This document shows, piece after piece, positions 38,222 to 47,408 of a stretch of 64,000 nt of DNA; position 1 is the stretch's first letter; every line of letters begins with the position of its first letter. The stretch spans positions 62,001-126,000 of the forward strand of contig NZ_SLVV01000009.1 of the NCBI RefSeq assembly GCF_004340465.1. The letters are read 5' to 3'. Source of the DNA: Mesobacillus foraminis (GTDB lineage Bacteria > Bacillota > Bacilli > Bacillales > Cytobacillaceae). The position numbers were made by a program, and so were the translations under genes. The notes beneath the pieces are model-generated. The model made no database searches. It was given only the letters and a program-made list of their open reading frames with translations, and was not told the DNA's origin.

Positions 38222-39631
38222 ATGTCAAAACAGCAAATTGGCGTCATCGGCCTTGCCGTAATGGGAAAAAACCTTGCGTGGAATATGGAAAGCAAAGGTT
38301 ATTCTGTTTCAGTTTATAATCGTTCCCGAGAGAAGACGGATGAAATGCTTGAGGAATCAAAAGGGAAAAACATTGTTGGTACCTTTTCTGTTGAAGAATT
38401 TGTCAATTCTTTAGAGAAGCCCCGTAAAATTATGCTAATGGTCAAGGCAGGAGGCCCGACTGATGCAACCATTGATCAGCTGAAGCCTTACCTTGAAAAA
38501 GGAGATATTCTGATTGACGGCGGGAATACCTTCTTTGCTGACACGCAGCGCAGAAATAAAGAACTTAGCGAATTAGGCCTTCATTTTATCGGTACTGGGG
38601 TATCCGGCGGGGAAGAAGGAGCTCTTAAAGGGCCATCCATCATGCCTGGCGGCCAGAAGGAAGCTTATGATCTTGTAGCGCCTATTTTTAAGGATATCTC
38701 AGCAAAAGTAAACGGTGAGCCTTGTACGACCTATATTGGCCCGGATGGTGCAGGCCATTACGTGAAAATGGTACATAACGGAATTGAATATGGTGATATG
38801 CAGCTCATTTCCGAGGCATATTTCCTATTAAAGAACGTTCTTGGGCTTACTGCAGATGAACTTCATAAAGTGTTCTCCGACTGGAACAAAGGAGAGCTTG
38901 ACAGCTACCTTATTGAAATAACTGCAGATATCTTTACGAAAACGGACGAGGAAACCGGCAAGCCGCTTGTAGACGTGATTCTGGACACAGCCGGTCAGAA
39001 AGGAACAGGTAAGTGGACCAGCCAAAGTGCGCTTGACCTTGGAGTACCGCTTCCGCTTATTACTGAATCCGTATTTGCCCGCTTCATTTCTGCCATGAAG
39101 GATGAGCGTGTTGAGGCAAGCAAATTATTGCGTGGACCTGAAGCGAAACCATTCACAGGCGATCGTGAAGGATTCATAGAATCTGTACGCAAGGCACTTT
39201 ATATGAGCAAAATCTGTTCTTATGCCCAAGGTTTCGCTCAAATGCGTGCAGCATCTGAAGAATACGGCTGGGATCTCCAATATGGAGATATTGCGATGAT
39301 CTTCCGCGGAGGCTGCATTATCAGAGCGCAGTTCCTCCAAAAGATCAAGGATGCCTACGACCGCGATCCTGGCTTGAAAAACCTGCTGCTTGATCCATAC
39401 TTCAAGGAGATCGTTGAAAGCTACCAGGGGGCCTTGAGAGAGATTGTAGCATTGGCAGCTCAAAGTGGTATTGCTGTTCCTTGCTCCGCATCCGCACTGG
39501 CATATTACGACAGCTACCGTACAGAAACGCTTCCGGCTAACCTGCTTCAGGCGCAGCGGGATTACTTTGGTGCTCATACGTACCAACGCGTGGATAAAGA
39601 AGGCATTTTCCATACTGAATGGATGAAATAA
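38222..39631 (+). CDS. gndA: 6-phosphogluconate dehydrogenase, decarboxylating
   Basis: GndA oxidises 6-phosphogluconate to ribulose-5-phosphate with NADP+, the third step of the oxidative pentose phosphate pathway. The 469-residue length and motifs are standard: N-terminal [37 protein letters not shown] and [15 protein letters not shown]. Its pathway partner zwf lies convergently just downstream, separated by a repeat element. An aggagaagg site lies before the ATG. Confidence 0.97.
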   Translation: MSKQQIGVIGLAVMGKNLAWNMESKGYSVSVYNRSREKTDEMLEESKGKNIVGTFSVEEFVNSLEKPRKIMLMVKAGGPTDATIDQLKPYLEKGDILIDGGNTFFADTQRRNKELSELGLHFIGTGVSGGEEGALKGPSIMPGGQKEAYDLVAPIFKDISAKVNGEPCTTYIGPDGAGHYVKMVHNGIEYGDMQLISEAYFLLKNVLGLTADELHKVFSDWNKGELDSYLIEITADIFTKTDEETGKPLVDVILDTAGQKGTGKWTSQSALDLGVPLPLITESVFARFISAMKDERVEASKLLRGPEAKPFTGDREGFIESVRKALYMSKICSYAQGFAQMRAASEEYGWDLQYGDIAMIFRGGCIIRAQFLQKIKDAYDRDPGLKNLLLDPYFKEIVESYQGALREIVALAAQSGIAVPCSASALAYYDSYRTETLPANLLQAQRDYFGAHTYQRVDKEGIFHTEWMK

Positions 39632-39640
39632 TAAGAACAT

Positions 39641-40074
39641 AAAAAACCAGCGAACGGTTTGTTCACTGGTTTCAGACTGTAGACATACTCAATGAAAATC
39701 GAGCTTGTCTACGGTTTTTTTTGTCTAGAAAAGGAATTGTTGACGTTCAAGGCGTTTCGCTTTCCGCGGGGCGGGCGGTGAGCATCCTCGTCGCTACTGT
39801 TCCTGAGGGGTCTCACACCTGTCCCCCTGATCCCGCAGGAGTTTTCACGCTTTCTCCAATCAAAAGTTTTTCAAATGTTAATATAGCAGGGGAACAAAGC
39901 CATTTTGGCCATGGGCAAGGAGAGTTCCGATATTGGCTTATTGTCCAAAGTGAGGGGGCGTCTAACCTGAAGTATAAGCTCAATAATAGTCAAAAGGGGT
40001 TCGGAATAGAACCATTCCGAACCCCTTTTGTCGACAAACTGAAACCAGCGAACGTTTTGTTCGCTGGTTTTTTT
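39641..40074. repeat. Palindromic repeat element, copy 1, between gndA and zwf
   Basis: A 434-bp non-coding element. Its ends are about 45-bp imperfect inverted repeats: 39641-39685 matches the reverse complement of 40029-40074 at about 36 of 45 positions; each end contains CCAGCGAAC and CAG..TGT.GACA. The left end AGACTGTAGACA also pairs with the internal TGTCTACGGT (39706-39715) to make a hairpin followed by T. A GC-rich core (39738-39850, with TTTCCGCGGGGCGGGCGG) and a 16-bp-arm palindrome at 39992-40029 follow. The parts match copy 2 in order. No open frame of note lies inside. Confidence 0.8.
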
Positions 40075-40084
40075 CATGTTATTA

Positions 40085-41581
40085 TCATTCCTGGATATCC
40101 AGGTTCTCAACCGGCCACCAGAAGAATCCATCTTTTTCAAGCAGTTCTTCTGCTTTTCTAGGCCCCATTGTCCCAGAATTATAGTTAGGGAAGCTCTCCT
40201 CTTTTTCGTTTTCCCATACCGAAGAAATATTATCAACAAAGCCCCATGAAAGTGCAACTTCATCCCAGTGGGTAAAGTTCGTCGCATCGCCTCTGAGGCA
40301 GTCGTATAAAAGCTTTTCATAGGCTTCTGGTGTGTTAAGTCCATCAATACCCTTGTTTGCATAGCTGAGCTTAACAGGAGTCGAACCAAACGTCTGGCCG
40401 TTCTTTTTCGCATTTAGATGCAGGGTAATCCCTTCGTCCGGCTGAATATGAATGACAAGAAGGTTAGGGCTGACAGAACCCTCCTGTTTATTGTAAAGGT
40501 CCATCGGAATATCCTTGAACTGAACCACGATTTTCGTCGATTTTGTCTCCATCCGCTTTCCTGTCCGGATATAGAAGGGCACTCCTGCCCAGCGGAAATT
40601 ATCAATCATCAATTTTCCGGCAACAAAGGTTTCGGTGTTGGATTCAGGGTTGACCATCTCTTCCTGGTTATATGCCGGCACGTCTTTGCCATTTAGAGTT
40701 CCGCTTCCATATTGGCCCCGCACAAAATACTCATTGACCTCACTGCCTTTAATGGTTCTTAATGCACGGAATACTCTTACTTTTTCAGAGCGGATTTCAT
40801 CTGTTGTCAGGCTGATTGGCGGCTCCATTGCCAGCAGGGATACCATTTGCAGCATATGGTTTTGGACCATATCCCTTAAAGCTCCGCTTTTTTCATAGTA
40901 GCGTCCCCGCTCCTCGACACCAAGCGTCTCGCTTGAAGTCACTTGAATGTTCGAAATGAACCGGTTATTCCAAAGCGGCTCGAAAATGCTGTTTGCAAAT
41001 CGGATGACCTCAATATTCTGCACCATTTCCTTGCCAAGATAGTGATCAATTCGATAAATTTCATTTTCGGAGAAGGCAGTCCTGATTTGTCTGTTGAGTA
41101 CTTTGGCAGATTCCAGGTCATGGCCGAATGGCTTTTCAATCACAAGCCGTTTGAAGCCTCCGACATCCGTCAGTCCGTCACTCTTCAGATGCTCGGCAAT
41201 GGTTCCGAAAAACTCAGGGGCCATTGCAAGGTAAAAAATCCGGTTTCCATCGAGCTTATATCCGCTGTCAAGCTCTTTTGCAAGCTCGTTCAAGGCAGAG
41301 TAGGAGTTAGAATCGGTTACATCATGTGAATGGTAATAAAACTTTGAAACAAATTCTTCAATGGAACTGTCGGTTTCGCCATTCGGGGCGATTGATTTTT
41401 TGACACTGTCTTTAAATTCTTCGTTGGTCAGGGATCTTCTGGCAACCCCGATGACCGCAAATCGGTCCAGCCTGTCCTTTTGGAATAACTGGTACAGGGA
41501 CGGAAACAGCTTCCGTTTGGCCAGATCTCCTGTTGCTCCGAAAATCATGATTAACGCTGTCGGTTTTTCATTATGTGCCAC
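40085..41581 (-). CDS. zwf: Glucose-6-phosphate 1-dehydrogenase
   Basis: Zwf oxidises glucose-6-phosphate to 6-phosphogluconolactone with NADP+, the first step of the oxidative pentose phosphate pathway. The 498-residue protein has IFGATGDLAKRKLFPSLYQL at the nucleotide-binding N-terminus and the substrate-binding EIYRIDHYLGKEMVQNIEV. The start is GTG, with gagagg about 10 bases upstream. It runs towards gndA, so the two genes end face to face. Confidence 0.97.
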   Translation of the reverse strand: MAHNEKPTALIMIFGATGDLAKRKLFPSLYQLFQKDRLDRFAVIGVARRSLTNEEFKDSVKKSIAPNGETDSSIEEFVSKFYYHSHDVTDSNSYSALNELAKELDSGYKLDGNRIFYLAMAPEFFGTIAEHLKSDGLTDVGGFKRLVIEKPFGHDLESAKVLNRQIRTAFSENEIYRIDHYLGKEMVQNIEVIRFANSIFEPLWNNRFISNIQVTSSETLGVEERGRYYEKSGALRDMVQNHMLQMVSLLAMEPPISLTTDEIRSEKVRVFRALRTIKGSEVNEYFVRGQYGSGTLNGKDVPAYNQEEMVNPESNTETFVAGKLMIDNFRWAGVPFYIRTGKRMETKSTKIVVQFKDIPMDLYNKQEGSVSPNLLVIHIQPDEGITLHLNAKKNGQTFGSTPVKLSYANKGIDGLNTPEAYEKLLYDCLRGDATNFTHWDEVALSWGFVDNISSVWENEKEESFPNYNSGTMGPRKAEELLEKDGFFWWPVENLDIQE

Positions 41582-41750
41582 GGTAATAGAACCTCTCTTT
41601 ATTTAAAGTTAAATGATATGTACGATTGCACTGTTCAAAATTTTATCTGTTTCATCCGGAATAATCAAATGAAAGGTTTAAGATAGTTTTTATCTAGGAC
41701 TTCCAATTTATCCTTTGTTTTGTGGTATAGTATTAGCAGAAATTTGAATG

Positions 41751-41774
41751 GCCTGCCTTCAGCCTGAAGCAGGC
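41751..41774 (+). promoter_or_regulatory. Hairpin in the rnz leader
   Basis: GCCTGC and GCAGGC, with the inner pair TTCAG and CTGAA, form a stem ending 25 bases before rnz and followed by TTCCTTT. It could be a weak attenuator or an RNA end for the leader. Confidence 0.35.
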
Positions 41775-41799
41775 TTCCTTTACAAAGGAGTTTTTAAAC

Positions 41800-42729
41800 A
41801 TGGATATTTTTTTTCTTGGAACCGGTGCAGGCGTACCTGCCAAGCTTAGGAACGTCACCTCGATTGCACTAAAGCTTCTTGAAGAGCGTGGAGCTGTTTG
41901 GCTTTTCGACTGCGGCGAGGCAACACAGCATCAAATATTACATACAAGCATTAAACCCAGACGGATTGAAAAGATTTTCATTACCCATCTTCATGGAGAC
42001 CATATATATGGTTTGCCGGGTCTTCTTGCAAGCAGGTCCTTCCAGGGTGGAGAATCACTAGTAACTGTGTATGGTCCTCCCGGGATAAAGGACTACCTGA
42101 ACATTAGCCTTAAGGTCAGCAGAACCTGTCTGAGATATCATCTCGAAATTATTGAAATCGATGAAGGAACCGTATTCGAAGATGAACAATTCACTGTCGA
42201 AGCCCGGCTTCTGGATCATGGCATTGCTTCCTATGGCTACAGGATTGTTGAAAAGGACCGCCCTGGGACGCTTCTGGTTGACAAATTAAAGGCAGAGGGG
42301 CTGAAACCAGGTCCCGAGTACAAAAAAATCAAGGAAGGCATTGCTGTCAAAACGGATGATGGACGAGTCCTGAACCCTTCCGATTTTCTGGGGCCTCCCC
42401 AAAAAGGAAGAATTATCGCCATCCTTGGAGATACCAGGCCCTGTGAGGCGGGTGTATTCCTTGCACAAAATGCCAGCCTGCTTATTCACGAAGCTACATT
42501 CTCGGGAAATGAAGAAGAGCTGGCCCGTGAATATTTCCACTCTACAACCATTCAAGCTGGAAAAGCTGCGAAAAAAGCGCAGGTAAAAAAACTCTGCCTT
42601 ACCCATATCAGCTCCCGCTACGACAAGGAAGGATGGGTGCAGCTGGCTGAAGAGGCAAGAACTGTTTTTCCGGAAACCATTATAGCGGAAGATTTTATGG
42701 AAGTACCAATCTCTATTGACAAGCAGTAA
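41800..42729 (+). CDS. rnz: Ribonuclease Z
   Basis: RNase Z cleaves the 3' trailer from tRNA precursors that lack an encoded CCA. The 309-residue metallo-beta-lactamase-fold protein has the zinc motif [17 protein letters not shown], preceded by [17 protein letters not shown] at the start, and [10 protein letters not shown] and GDTRPCE as further metal and fold elements. It starts after aaaggag. The B. subtilis homologue yqjK also follows zwf, though in the opposite direction. Confidence 0.96.
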   Translation: MDIFFLGTGAGVPAKLRNVTSIALKLLEERGAVWLFDCGEATQHQILHTSIKPRRIEKIFITHLHGDHIYGLPGLLASRSFQGGESLVTVYGPPGIKDYLNISLKVSRTCLRYHLEIIEIDEGTVFEDEQFTVEARLLDHGIASYGYRIVEKDRPGTLLVDKLKAEGLKPGPEYKKIKEGIAVKTDDGRVLNPSDFLGPPQKGRIIAILGDTRPCEAGVFLAQNASLLIHEATFSGNEEELAREYFHSTTIQAGKAAKKAQVKKLCLTHISSRYDKEGWVQLAEEARTVFPETIIAEDFMEVPISIDKQ

Positions 42730-42759
42730 ACAGGCTGGCTTTAATTCCGGTCTGTTTTT
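42728..42759 (+). terminator. Terminator after rnz
   Basis: AAACAG and CTGTTT with inner pairs including GG and CC, followed by T. Confidence 0.7.
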
Positions 42760-43054
42760 CTATTTTTTATAGATTGACTCTACCGATTTTCCCGGCATTT
42801 AAATGTTCCCGCACCCTATGCGAAGATCCCTGGATGCAGTTCCTGGCCAAAAGGTTTCAAAAAATCCCCGCGCGATAAAAGTCAGGTCCGCCGGCCATTT
42901 TGCAAATTCCCAGAGCCTCATATCTTTGCCGTGTTAAGGATGTCCCGGAGGAATTGGCCCTTTTCCCCTGACTGCCCCATTCCCGTTTATTTATCTGACA
43001 AATGTAAACATCTTGTTTTAGTATAACAGGAGTTTTTTCTCTTTGCGGAAACTC
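42760..43054. other. Non-coding stretch between rnz and proC
   Basis: About 295 bases with no gene I can support. A 40-codon frame on the minus strand (42799-42921) has no good ribosome site. The stretch looks irregular in composition and may be decayed coding sequence, but no recognisable protein is left. Confidence 0.4.
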
Positions 43055-43906
43055 TTAGCTTTTAATTGGCTGCCATTCTTTATTCAGCTCAATCGAAAGC
43101 ATTTCTCCCATTTTCCTTGAATGGGCCGCCGCCTGCATGATACAGGCAACCATTGCATCCTGTACCCCGTGTTTTTCAAGGATTGAGACCCCGGCTTCAG
43201 TGGTCCCTCCCGGACTGGTCACTTCCATTCGGAGCTGCTTCGGATCTTTGTCTGACTTTGTCAGCATCTCAGCTGCCCCGAGCAGGGTCTGGACAATTAA
43301 TGCTTTGGCAAGCTGCTGTTCTATCCCAATTTCCGCTGCGCTCTTTTCCATGGCCTCAACCAAATAATAAATATAGGCAGGACCGCTGCCGGAAAGTCCT
43401 GTGACAGCATCCAGCTGCTGCTCTTTTACAAACGCTGTTAGACCGACCGTATCAAATAGTTCCTTTGCCAGCCCTTTTTGCGTTTCTGTCACCCTCTCGT
43501 TTGTCGAAATGGCCGTTGCGGACTTGTTGACGGCAGCAGACGTATTTGGCATTGCCCTGGCAACTGCCAGCTGTCTCCCCGCTGCTTTTTCAATGGTTTC
43601 GCTTGAAACGCCTGCGAGAACTGATATTACTAAGAGGCTGTCCGTCAGGAAAGGAGTAAACTCAGCAATTGCGGATGCCGCATCCTTCGGTTTCATTGCC
43701 AGGATTACTGCGTCGGCATCCCTGAAGAGCTCATCGTACTTATACGATGCATTCACCCCGTAGGAAGCTTTTAATTGATCCAGCCTTTTTTGATTCTGCC
43801 GGTTTGTTACCCATACCTGGCCGCCGCCCAGCAGCTTATTCTCGATGATTCCCGACATTAAAGCCTCGGCCATTGCGCCTGCTCCAATAAAAACAAGCTT
43901 TTTCAT
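43055..43906 (-). CDS. proC: Pyrroline-5-carboxylate reductase
   Basis: The last step of proline synthesis: NAD(P)H reduction of pyrroline-5-carboxylate. The 283-residue protein has the Rossmann start KKLVFIGAGAMAEALMSGI, the conserved LAVARAMPNTSAAVNKSATA and the dimer motif LSGSGPAYIYYLVEAM. The homologue in B. subtilis is proI (yqjO). The ATG at 43906 has a ttggagg site 7 bases upstream, and a T-box leader stands just before it. Confidence 0.95.
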   Translation of the reverse strand: MKKLVFIGAGAMAEALMSGIIENKLLGGGQVWVTNRQNQKRLDQLKASYGVNASYKYDELFRDADAVILAMKPKDAASAIAEFTPFLTDSLLVISVLAGVSSETIEKAAGRQLAVARAMPNTSAAVNKSATAISTNERVTETQKGLAKELFDTVGLTAFVKEQQLDAVTGLSGSGPAYIYYLVEAMEKSAAEIGIEQQLAKALIVQTLLGAAEMLTKSDKDPKQLRMEVTSPGGTTEAGVSILEKHGVQDAMVACIMQAAAHSRKMGEMLSIELNKEWQPIKS

Positions 43907-43962
43907 TCTTTTTCCTCCAATTGAATTTTCTTTGATCTCCATCTTACTATGGCCGCCTTTCA

Positions 43963-44200
43963 AAAATAAAAGACCCCTCATCCGTTAAAGGACGAAAGGT
44001 CTCTGCTTCCGTGGTACCACCTTCATTCACTTTATCGCCAGGGAAAAGTGCTTCTTTATGTCCGTTAACGCCGGTTACGTCCAGGTTTGCCTGGCAGCTC
44101 GCAAGGTAGGTTTCAACAGGGAAGAGGGCGGTGAAGTCTTTCAGCCGGGGATCTTCACTCTCTGTCGCCATTTCTGTTTACTTGGCCTTATTCAGTGCTC
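43963..44200 (-). promoter_or_regulatory. T-box riboswitch controlling proC, probable proline (CCU) specifier
   Basis: Read on the minus strand, the leader contains the T-box AAGGTGGTACCACGG (44023-44009) and then a terminator with AGACC/GGTCT and CGTCC/GGATG pairs ending in T (44002-43963). A stretch GAAACCTACC in stem I fits a specifier loop with CCT followed by A, i.e. proline. In B. subtilis proI is also T-box controlled. Uncharged tRNA-Pro would allow read-through into proC. A -35-like TTGCAT lies at 44234-44229. Confidence 0.9.
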
Positions 44201-44515
44201 TTTTAAATAATTAAATTTAATAGTGATTATGCAAGAGAAAAAGGCCGTCTGTCAAGAGGAAAAAATGGAGTTTTTAGTCTTTTCTGAAAGTATTATGTAG
44301 AAATAATGACATTTACTTGATAATTCGCTACACTTAAACGTGTGTATGGAGTATTTGAAAGTTATACTAAAATAAAGTGTAGATGGTATTCTGCTAGTTA
44401 AAGTGCCGAAAAATGGGAGGGCCAAATTCTGTTATTATCTCTTGGGGAGACTACTTACCGTCAGAGGTGATGAGCCAGGCCTTCCTGTATTATGTTGTGA
44501 ACTGAGGTGAACAAT

Positions 44516-45313
44516 TTGAAAGAAACTCGTTTAATAGGGAAAAATATTATCATTACCGGTGCGTCCGGAGGAATAGGAGCGGAAATGGCCCGCCTTTGCG
44601 CAAAGCATTGCGCCAATCTTGTGCTGATTGCCCGGAGTGTAGACAAGCTTGAAAGCCTGCAAAAAGAGCTGAGCGGACAATATGCTGCCCAGATTTTTGT
44701 CAGGGGCCTCGACGTAGCAGACTCCGAGGGAGTTCGAAATGTTTTCGGTGATATACTGGAGCAAATTGGCCATGTGGACATCCTCGTCAATAATGCAGGG
44801 TTTGGAGTTTTCCGCCACGCCCACGAAGCAGGAATTGACGAAATCAAGTCCATGTTTGAGGTGAATGTCATTGGGCTTATGGCTTGTACCTCAATGGTTT
44901 TACCTGGGATGAGAGAGCGGAGGAGCGGTCATATCATCAATATTGCTTCCCAGGCAGGCAAGATAGCGACACCTAAATCGAGCATCTATTCAGCTACCAA
45001 GCATGCGGTCCTCGGGTATACGAACAGTCTTCGCATGGAACTGGACGATTACGGAATTTATGTTACTTCGGTAAATCCCGGGCCGATTGCAACTAATTTT
45101 TTCAACATTGCCGATGAACAAGGTACGTATGTAAAAAATGTTCAGCGATTTATGCTTCAGCCTGATTACGTAGCCCGGCAGATTGTCGACCGAATGATGA
45201 CCAGAACGAGAGAAATAAACCTTCCGCGCTGGATGAATGCAGGAAGTGTCATTTATGCGCTGTTCCCGACCATGTTCGAACGACTGGGAAAACGGGCCTT
45301 CAACCAAAAATAA
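44516..45313 (+). CDS. yqjQ: Short-chain dehydrogenase/reductase (YqjQ family)
   Basis: A 265-residue classical SDR. NAD(P)-binding motif IITGASGGIGAEMARL is near residue 15, NNAGFGVFRHA near 90 and the catalytic Tyr-Lys in SSIYSATKHAVLGY near 160. The substrate is unknown. The TTG at 44516 follows gaggtga by 5 bases; an in-frame GTG at 44507 has no site. It stands between proC and yqzH with a terminator behind it. Confidence 0.88.
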   Translation: MKETRLIGKNIIITGASGGIGAEMARLCAKHCANLVLIARSVDKLESLQKELSGQYAAQIFVRGLDVADSEGVRNVFGDILEQIGHVDILVNNAGFGVFRHAHEAGIDEIKSMFEVNVIGLMACTSMVLPGMRERRSGHIINIASQAGKIATPKSSIYSATKHAVLGYTNSLRMELDDYGIYVTSVNPGPIATNFFNIADEQGTYVKNVQRFMLQPDYVARQIVDRMMTRTREINLPRWMNAGSVIYALFPTMFERLGKRAFNQK

Positions 45314-45319
45314 GAGCGT

Positions 45320-45357
45320 AAACCGGCCGAATGGTACTTCAAGGGCCGGTTTTTTTA
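45320..45357 (+). terminator. Terminator after yqjQ
   Basis: AAACCGGCC and GGCCGGTTT form a 9-bp stem followed by T. Confidence 0.85.
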
Positions 45358-45552
45358 GTTGATTAAAAAATCGTACACTACATCATGAACAATTTCATAT
45401 AAATCAACATTTGGCTCCCTCATTTTCATTTGCGAAATTTTGCTGTACATCATCTCGAATTCCTCTTCACTTAGCGTGACGGTTTCCTCATCGCCGGGGC
45501 TGTACTGGAGGAAGCAGTTCTTTACCATTTTCTTGATTAATTTTTTATCCAC
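45355..45552 (-). CDS. yqzH: YqzH-like small protein
   Basis: A 65-residue soluble protein, starting with a GTG, with VTLSEEEFEMMYSKISQMK and a C-terminal DLYEIVHDVVYDFLIN. It resembles the YqzH family of bacilli, with no known function. The GTG at 45552 follows aaggagaggtg by 7 bases; the longer frame upstream has no site. It lies convergent to yqjQ. Confidence 0.75.
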   Translation of the reverse strand: MDKKLIKKMVKNCFLQYSPGDEETVTLSEEEFEMMYSKISQMKMREPNVDLYEIVHDVVYDFLIN

Positions 45553-45649
45553 TGATGAACACCTCTCCTTAATTCCCATTCCAGAAATACATTCTGTTTC
45601 CATAATAACCTGTTTTTATGAACTTCATCGGAAAATTTCCATTGAAACC

Positions 45650-45703
45650 GAACGCATATTCGCTTAATATTATGGGTATAATGAATTAGAGAACAAATGT
45701 TCC
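45650..45703 (+). promoter_or_regulatory. LexA-controlled promoter of polY2
   Basis: GAACAAATGTTC (45691-45702) is a perfect GAAC-N4-GTTC LexA core. CGAACGCATATTCG (45650-45663) has one mismatch in the core. A TATAAT at 45677-45682 lies between them, so both operators would block the promoter. B. subtilis yqjW is LexA controlled. Confidence 0.75.
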
Positions 45704-45779
45704 TGTTATTTTCCAGTGCAAAATTATGGAAATTCAGGATAGGCTGATGACTCAAGAGCACCCAAGGGAGGACAAAAAG

Positions 45780-47039
45780 ATGATTGATTACCGTGATATG
45801 CCGCAAAACCAGATTCTATGTGTTGATATGAAGAGCTTTTATGCAAGCTGTTCTGCGGTGATGCTTGGCCTTGATCCTCTTGAGTGCTATCTTGCTGTCG
45901 TAGGAAATACAGACCGCACCGGCAGCGTCGTGCTTGCGGCTTCACCACGATTAAAAAAGGACTTTGGAATTAAAACGGGTTCAAGAATGTTTGAAATTCC
46001 CGAGGATCCCCGAATTCGAATTGTCGACCCGAAGATGTCCACCTATTTAAGGATCTCCACAGAAATCTCCAGAGTATTCAACCGCTATGCCCCAAAAGAA
46101 GCGATTCATACCTACAGTGTTGACGAAAGCTTTATCAAGGTGGATGGGGCTGCCAGGCTCCTGGGAGGCGCCTGGACGATTGCTGAAAAAATCAGGGATG
46201 ACATTGAGAGGGAGTTTCAGCTTCCATGCGCGATCGGTATTGGCCCTAATATGCTGATGGCCAAATTGTGCCTTGATCTTGAAGCGAAAAAGGAAGGGAT
46301 TGCTCAATGGACTTATGAAGATGTCCAGAAAAAACTCTGGAAGGTGTCTCCGCTCCGGGAAATGTGGGGGATTGGCCGGCGGGTGGAAAAAACACTGAAC
46401 GGCATGGGGATTTTTACTGTCGGCCAGCTCGCCCGCTATGATCTTGAGAAGCTGGAAAAAAAAATCGGCATCATGGGCAATCAGCTTTACCACCATGCCT
46501 GGGGAATCGACTTTTCCGAAATTGGGGCCCCAATCATGGAGGGGCAGATCAGTTTCGGAAAAAGCCAGATCCTTCTCCGGGATTATAAAGAAAAAGAGGA
46601 AATCAAACACGTCATTCTTGAGATGTGCGAAGAGGTGGCACGCAGGGCAAGGAGCCACGGCAAGGCTGGCAGGACCATCAGCTTTGGCCTGGGCTACAGC
46701 CAGGATGAATTCGGAGGAGGGTTTCACCGCTCAAGGACAATCGACAGCCCTACCAATGTGACTATGGAGCTTTACCGTGTCTGTCTTGAATTATTCACCG
46801 AGAACTATTCCGGGAAAACAGTGCGGAGCATCTCGATATCACTTGGGAATCTGACACAGGACAGTCAATTTCAGCTCGATTTATTCGATCCGGATAGCTG
46901 GAGGCGGCGCGAGCTTGGGTACACGATGGATCGGATTCGCGCCCGTTTTGGTTCCACAGCCCTGTTGCGGGCGGTTTCCTACACAGCTGCAGGAACTGCA
47001 AAGCAGAGGGCAAAGCTCGTAGGCGGGCATAAAGGTTAA
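45780..47039 (+). CDS. polY2: DNA polymerase of the Y family, PolY2 (UvrX-like)
   Basis: A damage-inducible translesion polymerase, homologue of B. subtilis YqjW. The 419-residue protein has the active-site motifs LCVDMKSFYASCSAVM and YSVDESFIKVDGA and the helix-hairpin-helix GIGRRVEKTLNGMGIF. A candidate sliding-clamp peptide is QLDLFDPDSW near residue 382. It starts at the ATG after aagggagg. A YolD gene follows, as is usual for this polymerase type. Confidence 0.93.
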   Translation: MIDYRDMPQNQILCVDMKSFYASCSAVMLGLDPLECYLAVVGNTDRTGSVVLAASPRLKKDFGIKTGSRMFEIPEDPRIRIVDPKMSTYLRISTEISRVFNRYAPKEAIHTYSVDESFIKVDGAARLLGGAWTIAEKIRDDIEREFQLPCAIGIGPNMLMAKLCLDLEAKKEGIAQWTYEDVQKKLWKVSPLREMWGIGRRVEKTLNGMGIFTVGQLARYDLEKLEKKIGIMGNQLYHHAWGIDFSEIGAPIMEGQISFGKSQILLRDYKEKEEIKHVILEMCEEVARRARSHGKAGRTISFGLGYSQDEFGGGFHRSRTIDSPTNVTMELYRVCLELFTENYSGKTVRSISISLGNLTQDSQFQLDLFDPDSWRRRELGYTMDRIRARFGSTALLRAVSYTAAGTAKQRAKLVGGHKG

Positions 47040-47064
47040 GGTGCAGGTTAAGGAGGAAAACAGG

Positions 47065-47403
47065 ATGATTCGTGACCGTGGAAGAATAAAATGGACCTCA
47101 ATGATGCTGCCAGAACATGTTAAGATGCTTCGGGACTGGGCAAAGGAGGATGAAGAGGAAAAAGAGAAGGAGCTTGACGAGCAGCAGCTTGAGCTGATGA
47201 ACGAGACCATCCTTGAAGCAATGGAGTTTAACTGCCCTGTTGCAGTTACTTACCGCTGGCAGCGGAACTATGAACTGGTGGTTGGGAAAATTCATTATTG
47301 GGATGAAGCAGGAGCCAGGCTGCATATCGTTGACCGGTTTAAAGAGACTCACCGCATCGGGCTGTCGAGTATAGCTGATGCCAGAATCACGGAAGAATGG
47401 TGA
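47065..47403 (+). CDS. yqjX: YolD-like protein paired with PolY2
   Basis: A 112-residue YolD-like protein, starting MIRDRGRIKWTSMMLPEHVK with a coiled-coil, charged middle and an end with GLSSIADARITEEW. YolD-like genes travel with UvrX-type polymerases in bacilli and are thought to act with them. It starts 25 bases after polY2 with an aaggagg site, so it is under the same LexA promoter. Confidence 0.88.
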   Translation: MIRDRGRIKWTSMMLPEHVKMLRDWAKEDEEEKEKELDEQQLELMNETILEAMEFNCPVAVTYRWQRNYELVVGKIHYWDEAGARLHIVDRFKETHRIGLSSIADARITEEW

Positions 47404-47408
47404 AGGAA

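Noticed and set aside
42799-42921. A 40-codon minus-strand frame between rnz and proC
   Set aside because: No ribosome site, no recognisable protein, and stops or frame changes around it; kept only as a possible decayed region.
43947-44171. A 74-codon minus-strand frame before proC
   Set aside because: It covers the T-box riboswitch, whose conserved T-box and terminator explain the sequence; it is not a gene.
44470-44505. An 11-codon plus-strand frame ending just before yqjQ, possible leader peptide
   Set aside because: The ribosome site abuts the ATG, no regulatory codon run is present, and nothing else supports it.
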